From Longispora sp047121295 (GTDB lineage Bacteria; Actinomycetota; Actinomycetes; Mycobacteriales; Micromonosporaceae): a stretch of 64,000 nucleotides of DNA. The position numbers and the translations under genes were made by a program. Under the pieces are notes generated by a model. That model ran no database searches and had not been told where the DNA came from. It was given only the letters and a program-made list of their open reading frames with translations. The first letter of the stretch is position 1. The number at the start of each line of letters is the position of its first letter. This document shows positions 32,507-40,034 of this stretch, piece after piece. The stretch spans positions 3,906,001 through 3,970,000 of the forward strand of contig NZ_CP139447.1 in NCBI RefSeq assembly GCF_047121295.1. Reading direction: 5' to 3'.

Positions 32507-32575
32507 ATGGACGGCTCCAGTAGTCGATCACCCCGTGTTCGCGATCTCCCTTCATCCGCCAGCGGCGCACGGTAG
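32507..32575 (+). CDS. Leader ORF (22 aa) between M-box and transporter
   Basis: ATG at 32507 follows AGGAGGTGAGGTCCC, one of the strongest ribosome sites in the window. The peptide is Ser/Arg-rich with two Pro (SSSRSPRVRDLPSSASGAR). It lies after the riboswitch hairpin and 134 bases before the transporter start. Leader peptides also tune Mg2+ transporter genes in enteric bacteria (mgtL, mgtP), so a second control layer is possible; that is inference. Confidence 0.5.
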   Translation: MDGSSSRSPRVRDLPSSASGAR

Positions 32576-32709
32576 CCGCGGCCCCGCGATCCCCACCCTC
32601 CACCCGTCCTCCGGCGGGCACTCGACCGTGCCCGCGACCGGAGTGGACGCCGTGGTGGCGGGTCGTCGGTGCCGCGCACCGGGTGCGCCCACCGCTCCAG
32701 GAGTACCCC

Positions 32710-34401
32710 ATGACCACTGCGCACAAGACCGCCGTCCTCGACGACGCGCACGTCGGTGACATCACCGGCGCGCTCGGCACGATCCGCGCCGACGACACAG
32801 CGCCCCGCCGGGGACTGCCGGCCAGGCTCAGGACGCTGGTGGCGATCGTCGGCCCCGGCCTGATCGTGATGGTCGGCGACAACGACGCCGGCGCGTTCGG
32901 CACCTACGGACAGGCCGGGCAGAACTACGGCACGACCCTGCTGTGGACCCTGGCGCTGCTGGTCCCGGTGCTCTACGTCAACCAGGAGATGGTGCTGCGC
33001 CTCGGCGCGGTCACCGGCGTCGGGCACGCCCGGCTCATCCTGGAGCGGTTCGGCCGCTTCTGGGGCGCGTTCAGCGTCATCGACCTGTTCCTGCTCAACG
33101 CCCTGACCCTGATCACCGAGTTCATCGGCGTGACCCTCGCGGCCGGCTACCTCGGCCTGCCGAAGGTGCCGGCCGTGCTCCTGGCGGCGGGGGTGATCGT
33201 CGCGGCGGCGTTCACCGGCTCGTTCCGCCGGTTCGAACGGATCGCGGTCGTGCTGTGCCTGGCGAGCCTGCTGCTCATTCCGGTGTACCTCATGGCGCAC
33301 CCCCCTGTCGGGCAGATGGCGCGCGACTTCGCGGTCCCGGGCCTGCCGCACGACAACCTGGCCACGGTCATGCTGCTGATCATCGCCGTCGTCGGCACCA
33401 CGGTCGCCCCGTGGCAGCTGTTCTTCCAGCAGTCCTACCTGATCGACAAGCGGATCACGCCCCGGTTCATGCGGTACGCCCGGGCCGACCTGTGGATCGG
33501 CATCGCGGTCGTCATCGCCGGCGCCACGGCCATGATCGGGTTCACGGCCGCCGTGTTCGCCGGCCGACCGGAGTTCAGGAACTTCACCGACGCGGCGGGC
33601 ATCGCGACCGGCCTGGAGACCTATGTGGGCAGGTCGGCGGGGGTGCTGTTCGCCATCGCCCTGCTGGACGCCTCGATCATCGGCGCGTTCGCCGTGTCGC
33701 TGTCGTCCGCCTACGCCATCGGCGACGTGTTCGGCATCCGGCACTCCCTGCACCGGGGCGTCGGCCAGGCCAAGGGCTTCTACGCCGTCTACGCCGGACT
33801 GATCGCGGTGGCGGCGGCCGTCGTGCTCATCCCCGGCTCCCCGTTGGGCCTGCTCACGATGGGCGTGCAGACCCTCGCCGGTGTCCTGTTGCCCTCGGCC
33901 AGCGTGTTCCTGCTCCTGCTGTGCAACGACCGCGCGGTCCTGGGACCGTGGACGAACGGCCGGGTCATGAACGCGTTCACCTCGGTGGTCGTCGCGGTCC
34001 TGGTCACCCTGTCGATCATCCTGACCGCCGCCGTCCTGTTCCCCACCATCGGCGCCGCCCAGATCCTGACCATCATGGCGGTGTGCGGCGGGGCCGCGAT
34101 CCTGGCCGCCGGCTACGTCCTGGGCCGGCACGCCCGGGCCGCCCGCGCCACGCGCAGGACGGAGCGGATCGAGAGGCTGGCCGCCGACGAGGTGTCGGTG
34201 ACCGCCGTGACCGTCACGGTCACCGACGCCGCCGAGCCCCGGGCCGACCGGGATGACTGGCGGATGCCGCCCCTGGCGGAACTGCCCGCGCCGACGCTGT
34301 CCACGGGCCGGAGGCTGGGCCTGACGGCCCTGCGGATCTACCTCGCCGTCGCCGTGCTCCTGGTCGTCGTCAGGATCACCCAGCTCGCCCTCGGGCACTA
34401 G
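32710..34401 (+). CDS. NRAMP-family divalent metal transporter, Mg2+-type by context
   Basis: 563 residues, about 11-12 spans plus a soluble insert near 470-530. The usual NRAMP span-1 motif DPGN is replaced by DNDAGA (57-62): the first ligand Asp59 is kept, but Asn is Ala62. In span 6 the usual MPHN is APWQ (233-236), so the Met that selects Mn/Fe is Ala. NRAMP-related Mg2+ transporters (NRMTs) also lack that Met. The M-box upstream responds to Mg2+. Together these support Mg2+ import. AGGAG lies before the ATG at 32710. A manganese role (mntH) is less likely. Confidence 0.88.
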   Translation: MTTAHKTAVLDDAHVGDITGALGTIRADDTAPRRGLPARLRTLVAIVGPGLIVMVGDNDAGAFGTYGQAGQNYGTTLLWTLALLVPVLYVNQEMVLRLGAVTGVGHARLILERFGRFWGAFSVIDLFLLNALTLITEFIGVTLAAGYLGLPKVPAVLLAAGVIVAAAFTGSFRRFERIAVVLCLASLLLIPVYLMAHPPVGQMARDFAVPGLPHDNLATVMLLIIAVVGTTVAPWQLFFQQSYLIDKRITPRFMRYARADLWIGIAVVIAGATAMIGFTAAVFAGRPEFRNFTDAAGIATGLETYVGRSAGVLFAIALLDASIIGAFAVSLSSAYAIGDVFGIRHSLHRGVGQAKGFYAVYAGLIAVAAAVVLIPGSPLGLLTMGVQTLAGVLLPSASVFLLLLCNDRAVLGPWTNGRVMNAFTSVVVAVLVTLSIILTAAVLFPTIGAAQILTIMAVCGGAAILAAGYVLGRHARAARATRRTERIERLAADEVSVTAVTVTVTDAAEPRADRDDWRMPPLAELPAPTLSTGRRLGLTALRIYLAVAVLLVVVRITQLALGH

Positions 34402-34411
34402 GGAGGCGACT

Positions 34412-34630
34412 GTGAGCATCCGTTCCGCGCTCTCCACGGCCACGTTCCGCACCGTGATCCGCGCGCTCCGTCCGCACCTGGTGTCCGGCACCGGGCGGCT
34501 GACCGACGCGCCGCTGCGCAGCCCGGTGCTGCGGGTCCGGCCCGCCGCGCGCCCGCGCGCCCGCTGGCACGTGGCCGGCGGCCCCGACGGCGGTCCCCGG
34601 CTCGAGATGTCCTGGGAGGTGCGGCGGTAG
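34412..34630 (+). CDS. Small basic protein downstream of the NRAMP gene
   Basis: 72 residues, GTG start with GGGAGG 7 nt upstream, only 10 bases after the transporter stop, so it should be co-transcribed and coupled. It is Arg-rich (FRTVIRALRPHLVSGTGRLT, then RPAARPRARWHV) and ends in EMSWEVRR. No span, no Cys, no known family. Position under the M-box suggests a role linked to Mg2+ limitation. Confidence 0.5.
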   Translation: MSIRSALSTATFRTVIRALRPHLVSGTGRLTDAPLRSPVLRVRPAARPRARWHVAGGPDGGPRLEMSWEVRR

Positions 34631-34667
34631 AGACCCCACGGTGTGGCCCGCGCCCGGCACGCCGACG

Positions 34668-35903
34668 CTAGGGCCTTTCTGGAGAGCCGCCGGTCGGCAT
34701 CGCCGGGCCCGGCCTCCGACCGGCGGCGTTGGCGGCCGGTCGGCTGACCGGCGTGCCCGATCGCCGGCCCAGCCACCGCCCCGCCGCCGCCAGGGGCCAC
34801 AGCCGGGTGGCGAGATTGCGGGCCGCGATGCCGCGCGCGGTGGCGGGCACGAGCATGGCGGCGGCCCGGCCGGCGTTGCCCTGCTTCGGCTCGACGAGCG
34901 CGCGGTGCCCGGCCTCGTACCGGCGGAAGGCCGCCCCGTGGTCGTCGGGGTGGGCCGCCAGCGCGCCGGCGAGGGTCGCCGCGCCCGCCATGGCCAGGCT
35001 GGAGCCGTCGCCGAAGAGGGACACACAGGACGCCGCGTCGCCGAGGAGCGCGACGCGGCCGTGCGACCAGCGGGGCAGCCGGACCTGGCTGACGGCGTCG
35101 AAGTACAGGTCGTCGGCGGCGCGCACCCGGTCGAGCAGGTCGGGCACCCGCCAGGTACCCCCGGAGAAGGCCTCGACGAGTAGGCGTCTGTGCTGTTCGG
35201 TGTCGCGGTGGTGGAACCCGGCGAGGGCCGGGCTGCGGAACAGGAAGGCCGCGAGCGGGCGGTCGCGTCCGGGATGCACGGAGACGGCCCGACCGGGTGT
35301 GTTGTACATCAGCACGTCGCGGGCGTGCCCGACCGGTTCGTCGAGCGTCACCGTGGCGATGTACAGGCCCATGTGGTGGACGTGGTCGGACTCGGGGCCG
35401 AAGGCCAGCTGCCGGGTGGCGGAGTGCAGGCCGTCCGCGCCGATCACGAGGTCGAAGTCGCGGGGCGCGGACCTGTCGAACGTGACGTGCACGCCGCCGG
35501 CGTCCTGGGTCAGCGCGACGACGGAGTCGCCGAAGACGAACTCGGCGTCGTCGCGGCAGGCGTCGCGGAGGATGGCGGCGAGGTCGCCGCGCGGCAGTTC
35601 GACCTCAGTGCTGCCGGCCGCCCGCCGCAGGGCGCGCATGTCGACCCTCCCGACCCGCCGGCCCCGCCCGTCGACGAAGTCCAGGTTGTCCACCCGGGTG
35701 CCGGCCTCGCGCAGCCGGGCCATGACGCCCATCCTCTCGGCCACCCGCACCGCCGGTCCCCGGACGTCCACGGGGCTGCCGCTGGAGCGCGGGGCGTCGG
35801 CGCGTTCGACGACGGTGGGGCGGAACCCGTGGCGGGCCAGCCAGTACGCGAGCGTGGGGCCGGCGATCCCGGCTCCGGAGATCAGGACGGTGCGGTGGGT
35901 CAT
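34668..35903 (-). CDS. FAD-dependent monooxygenase (aromatic hydroxylase type)
   Basis: 411 residues. Dinucleotide loop TVLISGAGIAGPTLAYWLA at the N-terminus, DG motif DLVIGADGLHSATR in the middle, and the FAD GD motif GRVALLGDAASCVSLFGDGS. This is the single-component PHBH/TetX-like class, which uses NAD(P)H and O2 to hydroxylate organic compounds. The divergent TetR gene and two palindromes between them indicate inducible control. A 12-bp perfect stem (34686-34697 with 34716-34727) lies within the last codons and may serve as terminator. Start at 35903 is chosen over 35936. Confidence 0.88.
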   Translation of the reverse strand: MTHRTVLISGAGIAGPTLAYWLARHGFRPTVVERADAPRSSGSPVDVRGPAVRVAERMGVMARLREAGTRVDNLDFVDGRGRRVGRVDMRALRRAAGSTEVELPRGDLAAILRDACRDDAEFVFGDSVVALTQDAGGVHVTFDRSAPRDFDLVIGADGLHSATRQLAFGPESDHVHHMGLYIATVTLDEPVGHARDVLMYNTPGRAVSVHPGRDRPLAAFLFRSPALAGFHHRDTEQHRRLLVEAFSGGTWRVPDLLDRVRAADDLYFDAVSQVRLPRWSHGRVALLGDAASCVSLFGDGSSLAMAGAATLAGALAAHPDDHGAAFRRYEAGHRALVEPKQGNAGRAAAMLVPATARGIAARNLATRLWPLAAAGRWLGRRSGTPVSRPAANAAGRRPGPAMPTGGSPERP

Positions 35904-35939
35904 GGCGTACTCCGTTTCGAAGGGTCGCCCCGACATTAT

Positions 35940-35970
35940 TGCACTCAGTGCAGTTCTGCAATGAGTGCAG
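35940..35970. promoter_or_regulatory. Two TetR operator-like palindromes
   Basis: TGCACT-C-AGTGCA (35940-35952) is symmetric with one central base, and CTGCA-ATGAG-TGCAG (35956-35970) is a second, related site whose centre is 17 bp away. A half-site AGTGCAG follows near 35981. All lie in the 96-base gap between the monooxygenase and TetR starts. Confidence 0.65.
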
Positions 35971-35999
35971 CTCGGCGGTCAGTGCAGTAGGCTGTCGGC

Positions 36000-36626
36000 A
36001 TGACTCAGCCCACCCTGCGGGACCGCAAGAAGGAACGGACCCGCCAGGCGCTCATCGACGCGGCCACCGACCTGTTCGAGAGCCGGGGCTACGACGGGAC
36101 CACCGTGGCCGACATCGCCGCCGCCGCGGATATCGGCACGCGCACGTTCTTCAGCTACTTCGCCACCAAGGAGGAGCTGCTGTTCCCCCGCAGTGACGCC
36201 CGGATCCGGGCGGCCGTGGACGCGATCGCCGACCGGGGGCCCGGAGACCGCCCCGCCGACGTGCTCCTGCGCGCGCTGCACGCGGTCGGCGAGGCCGACG
36301 ACGACATGGTCAGCCGGCTCGCGACCCTGCGGACCCGGCTCGTGCGCACCGTCCCGGCGGTGCAGGGGTACGCGCTGCGCACCCAGCTCGACGCCCAGCG
36401 CCAGATCGCCCGGCACCTGCACGCCGCGTACCCCGACGAGCTCACCCCCGTCACCGCCGCCGCCCTGGTCGGCGCGTTCGTCGGCGCCATCTCGGGCGCG
36501 GTGCAGGTCCTGCTGGACGACGCGGGCGACGACGCGAGCGCCGCACGTCATCCCGATGACATCCGCGACCAGCTCCGCGCGGCCACCGAGGCCGTCCTCC
36601 GACCGTGGCTGGCAGCCCCGGAATAA
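36000..36626 (+). CDS. TetR family transcriptional regulator
   Basis: 208 residues. N-terminal HTH: RDRKKERTRQALIDAATDLF, GYDGTTVADIAAAADIGTRT and FFSYFATKEELLFP. The C-terminal helical part carries the ligand pocket. The ACDR-type C-domain is suggested by VQGYALRTQLDAQRQIARHL. It most likely represses the divergent FAD monooxygenase gene and itself via the TGCACT-type palindromes just upstream, and lets go when the inducer binds. Confidence 0.88.
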   Translation: MTQPTLRDRKKERTRQALIDAATDLFESRGYDGTTVADIAAAADIGTRTFFSYFATKEELLFPRSDARIRAAVDAIADRGPGDRPADVLLRALHAVGEADDDMVSRLATLRTRLVRTVPAVQGYALRTQLDAQRQIARHLHAAYPDELTPVTAAALVGAFVGAISGAVQVLLDDAGDDASAARHPDDIRDQLRAATEAVLRPWLAAPE

Positions 36627-36704
36627 TCCCGCCGACCCCACGTTGAGGTAGATGCAAACGCATATAGCTGCCGGAGGATCCGGCGCGTGGGAAGAAGGTG
36701 CACC

Positions 36705-37859
36705 GTGCAGTTCGGCGTGTTCTCCGTGAGCGACATCACCCGCGACCCGGTCTCGGGCTCGACGCCGACCGAGGCGGAGCGCATCGACGCCGTCGTCCGG
36801 ATCGCGAAGAAGACCGAGGAGGTCGGCCTGGACGTGTTCGCCATCGGCGAGCACCACAACCCGCCGTTCTTCTCCTCCTCCCCCACGACGCTGCTGGCGT
36901 ACATCGCGGCGGGCACCGAGAAGCTGATCCTGTCGACGGCCACGACCCTGATCACCACCAACGACCCGGTCCGGCTCGCCGAGGAGTATTCGATGCTCCA
37001 GCACCTGGCGAAGGGCCGGATGGACCTGATGCTCGGCCGGGGCAACACCGCGCCGGTGTACCCCTGGTTCGGCCAGGACCTCCGCGAGGGGCTGCCGCTC
37101 GCGCTGGAGAACTACAACCTGCTGCACCGGCTGTGGCGGGAGGACGTCGTCGACTGGGAGGGGAAGTACCGCACGCCGCTGCAGGGGTTCACCTCCACGC
37201 CGCGCCCGCTCGACGGGGTGCCGCCGTTCGTGTGGCACGGCTCGATCCGCACGCCCGAGATCGCCGAGCAGGCCGCGTACTACGGCAACGGCTTCTTCGC
37301 CAACAACATCTTCTGGCCGAAGGAGCACTACGTCCGGCTGATCGAGTTCTACCGGCAGCGCTTCGCCCACCACGGCCACGGCACCCCGCGGCAGGCCATC
37401 GTCGGCCTCGGTGGCCAGGCGTTCATCGCCCGCCGGTCCCAGGACGCGATCCGCGAATTCCGGCCCTACTTCAACGAGGCTCCGGTCTACGGCCACGGCC
37501 CGTCGCTGGAGGACTTCATGGCGCAGACCCCGCTGTCGGTCGGCAGTCCCCAGGAGATCATCGACAAGACGCTGACCTTCCGCGAGCACTTCGGCGACTA
37601 CCAGCGCCAGCTGTTCCTGATGGACCACGCCGGCCTGCCGCTGAAGACCGTGCTGAACCAGCTCGACCTGCTCGGCGAGGAGGTCGTGCCGGTGCTGCGC
37701 AAGGAGCTCGCCGCCCGCCGGGCGCCCGGGGTCGCCGACGCCCCGACGCACGCCGGCCGGGTCCGCGCGCTCTACGGCGACGGCGTGCCGCGTCAGGCGC
37801 GCCCCCGCGCCAACCGGGGGGACAACGTCACCGGCGCCTCGCCCTACCAGGAGTCGTGA
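36705..37859 (+). CDS. LLM class flavin-dependent oxidoreductase
   Basis: 384 residues. The luciferase-like barrel is clear: LDVFAIGEHHNPPFFSSSP, LILSTATTLITTNDPVRLAE, GRMDLMLGRGN, and later FVWHGSIRTPEIAEQAAYYG. Such enzymes use reduced FMN and O2 and need a separate flavin reductase; an FMN reductase gene lies two genes downstream in the same operon, with ATG/TGA overlaps. Start at 36705 (GTG) has AAGG upstream; GTG at 36687 with GGAGGA is also possible. Substrate unknown; alkane or sulfonate-type compounds are options. Confidence 0.85.
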   Translation: MQFGVFSVSDITRDPVSGSTPTEAERIDAVVRIAKKTEEVGLDVFAIGEHHNPPFFSSSPTTLLAYIAAGTEKLILSTATTLITTNDPVRLAEEYSMLQHLAKGRMDLMLGRGNTAPVYPWFGQDLREGLPLALENYNLLHRLWREDVVDWEGKYRTPLQGFTSTPRPLDGVPPFVWHGSIRTPEIAEQAAYYGNGFFANNIFWPKEHYVRLIEFYRQRFAHHGHGTPRQAIVGLGGQAFIARRSQDAIREFRPYFNEAPVYGHGPSLEDFMAQTPLSVGSPQEIIDKTLTFREHFGDYQRQLFLMDHAGLPLKTVLNQLDLLGEEVVPVLRKELAARRAPGVADAPTHAGRVRALYGDGVPRQARPRANRGDNVTGASPYQES

Positions 37860-38284
37860 TGAGCGCCAACAGCGCGTGGGAGGCGCTGATGGCCGCCCAC
37901 GCCACGTTGACGAGGGAGTTCGCGGCCCAGGACACCTGGCAGGAACTGAGCAGGCGGGAGTACGACGCGGTGTACACCCTGTCGAAGTGCCCGGCGCCGA
38001 TCAGCGTCAGCGAGCTGCACCGGCACGTCCTGCTCAGCCAGCCGGCACTGTCCCGCCTCGTGGACCGCCTCGTCGACCGGGGGCTGGTCCGGCGCTCCAC
38101 CGATCCCGGCGACGGCCGCGTCGTCCTGGTGTCCCTCACCGACCACGGGCGCGACGCCCAGCGCCACGTCGGTCGCCAGCACGCCCGCAACGTCGCCCGC
38201 GCCGTCACCAGCAGGCTCAGTTCCGAGGAGCAGGGCCAACTGGAAGCCCTCTGCCGAAAACTCGCCCGAAGGACAACAGCATGA
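37859..38284 (+). CDS. MarR family regulator within the flavin operon
   Basis: 141 residues. Winged helix: YDAVYTLSKCPAPISVSELH, recognition helix LLSQPALSRLVDRLVDRGLV, wing RRSTDPGDGRVVLVSLTDHG. The start shares bases with the LLM stop (TGATG), and the stop overlaps the next start (ATGA), so it is locked between an LLM oxidoreductase and an FMN reductase. One Cys near residue 41 could be a redox sensor, but that is speculation. It probably autoregulates the operon. Confidence 0.85.
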   Translation: MSANSAWEALMAAHATLTREFAAQDTWQELSRREYDAVYTLSKCPAPISVSELHRHVLLSQPALSRLVDRLVDRGLVRRSTDPGDGRVVLVSLTDHGRDAQRHVGRQHARNVARAVTSRLSSEEQGQLEALCRKLARRTTA

Positions 38285-39009
38285 CCGTGTACCGCCTGGC
38301 CGTCGTCTCCGCCGGAGCCAGCGACCCGTCCTCGACCCGGATGCTCGCCGACCGCCTCGCCCAGCGGGTCACCGCGACCGCCGGCCGGCGCGGCCACGAC
38401 ACGGCCGTCACCGTCATCGACCTGCGCGAACTGGCCACCGAGATCACGGCGGCCCTGGTCTCCCGGCACCAGGGCGAGAAGCTGCGGCGGGCCGTCGCCG
38501 CGCTGGGCGGGGCCGACGGCATCGTGGTGAGCACCCCGGTCTACGCCGCCGGCGCCAGCGGCCTGCTGACCTCGTTCTTCCAGATCCTCGACAGCGACCT
38601 GCTCATCGCCAAGCCGGTGATCGTCGCCGCGACGGCCGGCACCGCCCGGCACTCACTCGTCGTCGACGAGCAGCTGCGGTCCCTGTTCGCCTACCTGCGG
38701 GCCCTGACCGTGCCGACATCGGTGTTCGCCGCCCCGGAGGACCAGAACGCCCCCGAGCTCGGCCGGCGGCTCGACCGCGCCGCGTTCGAGCTGGTCCTGT
38801 TGATGGAGAGCGGCTTCGCCCGGGCGGTCCGCGACGAGTCCTGGCAGACCTACCAGCACGAGTTCGGCAGCGCCGGGGGCACCGAGGTGTCCATCGACCT
38901 CGGGTCGGACCTGATGCGGCTGGCGACGGGCGGTTCGGCGCGCGAATCCGGTGGCGGGGACGCCGTGGCGGCCGTAGCTTCGTCGGCATGGACCCCCGAC
39001 GCCCGCTGA
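38281..39009 (+). CDS. NAD(P)H-dependent FMN reductase
   Basis: 242 residues. Flavodoxin-like fold: LAVVSAGASDPSSTRMLADR (FMN phosphate loop with Ser/Thr/Arg), then GADGIVVSTPVYAAGASGLL and IVAATAGTARHSLVVDEQLR. It supplies reduced FMN to the LLM oxidoreductase in the same operon, as in two-component monooxygenases such as the CE1759/MsuE type. Its C-terminus overlaps the sirtuin gene by 22 bases in another frame. Confidence 0.85.
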   Translation: MTVYRLAVVSAGASDPSSTRMLADRLAQRVTATAGRRGHDTAVTVIDLRELATEITAALVSRHQGEKLRRAVAALGGADGIVVSTPVYAAGASGLLTSFFQILDSDLLIAKPVIVAATAGTARHSLVVDEQLRSLFAYLRALTVPTSVFAAPEDQNAPELGRRLDRAAFELVLLMESGFARAVRDESWQTYQHEFGSAGGTEVSIDLGSDLMRLATGGSARESGGGDAVAAVASSAWTPDAR

Positions 39010-39746
39010 TCGCCGTCATGACCGGAGCCGGCATCTCCACCGCCTCCGGCATCCCCGACTACCGTGGCCCGCGGGGCGTCTGGCGACAGGACCCGACCGC
39101 CGAACAGCTCGTCACCGTCGGCCCGTACCTGGCCGATGGTGACGTCCGGCGGCGGGCCTGGCTGATGCGGCGCGAGATCGGCGCGCACGCCGCGCGCCCC
39201 AACGCCGGCCACCTCGCCCTCGCCGAACTCGAACGCAGCGGGCTGCCGGTCCGGGTGCTCACCCAGAACGTCGACGGCCTGCACCAGCGCTCGGGGCTCC
39301 CGGCGCACAAGGTGATCGAACTGCACGGCACCGCCGCCCAGGTGCGGTGCGTGGGGTGCGGGGCCCGGAGCACGATGGCCGAGGCACTCGACCGCGTCAC
39401 GGCGGGCGAGGAGGATCCGCCGTGTTCCGCGTGTGGGGGCGTGCTGCGGCCATGCACGGTGATGTTCGGCGAACCGCTCGACTCGACGGTGATCGCCCAG
39501 GCCGAGGCCGTCGCCCAGGCGTGCGACGTGTTCATCGCCGTCGGCAGCAGTCTCCAGGTGTACCCGGCGGCGGCCCTGCCCCTGATCGCCCGGGAGGGCG
39601 GCGCCCGGCTGACCATCGTCAACGCCGAGCCGACCCCGTACGACGAGCTCGCGGTCGAGGTGATCCGCGAGCCGATCTCGACGGCCCTCCCGGCCCTGGT
39701 CCGCCGCCTCATCGCCGACGCCACCGGAGCCACCGGCCAGGCGTAG
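38988..39746 (+). CDS. cobB: Sir2 family NAD-dependent protein deacylase
   Basis: 252 residues. Sirtuin motifs are complete: VMTGAGISTASGIPDYRGP, TQNVDGLHQRSG, catalytic His in ELHGTAAQ, two zinc pairs (CVGCG and CSACGG), MFGEPLD, GSSLQVYPAA and IVNAEPT. It removes acetyl or other acyl groups from lysines, making nicotinamide and O-acyl-ADP-ribose. Start at 38988 overlaps the FMN reductase by 22 bases. It may be co-transcribed with the flavin operon, but a functional link is not shown. Confidence 0.92.
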   Translation: MDPRRPLIAVMTGAGISTASGIPDYRGPRGVWRQDPTAEQLVTVGPYLADGDVRRRAWLMRREIGAHAARPNAGHLALAELERSGLPVRVLTQNVDGLHQRSGLPAHKVIELHGTAAQVRCVGCGARSTMAEALDRVTAGEEDPPCSACGGVLRPCTVMFGEPLDSTVIAQAEAVAQACDVFIAVGSSLQVYPAAALPLIAREGGARLTIVNAEPTPYDELAVEVIREPISTALPALVRRLIADATGATGQA

Positions 39747-39839
39747 CCCCGGGCGGGGTTAACCCGCGCCGTAACAACGGATAGTCCGCCATCGGTGGAG
39801 CAAATCCATGAATCAACTTCAATGGCAGCTTAAGGCCCG

Positions 39840-39896
39840 TTGACGCGGCGGAACGGCGCTCCCTACGATCACGCCACCCCCTACGCCCTGTAGGGG
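39840..39896 (+). promoter_or_regulatory. Promoter plus palindrome of the first HExxE protein gene
   Basis: TTGACG (39840-39845), 18-base spacer, TACGAT (39864-39869), then CCCCTAC-GCCCT-GTAGGGG (39878-39896) where transcription should begin. The same layout, spacer and palindrome recur before the paralogue at 45251. The palindrome could be an operator or a 5' hairpin in the mRNA. Confidence 0.65.
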
Positions 39897-40034
39897 CAGC
39901 GCGAATCCGGAGGTCCCCGCTCCATCCGGCGGCGCCCGCCGACACCCCATGACCGACAGCGCACCGGGCCGGTGCGCGGGTGGCGCGCGCCCGGACGCCG
40001 GAGAAGATCACCCCTCACACGGAAAGAGACACTG

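Noticed and set aside
32419..34800. A 793-codon minus-strand frame over the NRAMP gene
   Set aside because: Asp/Gln/Arg/Gly-rich shadow; the plus strand has a clear transporter and riboswitch.
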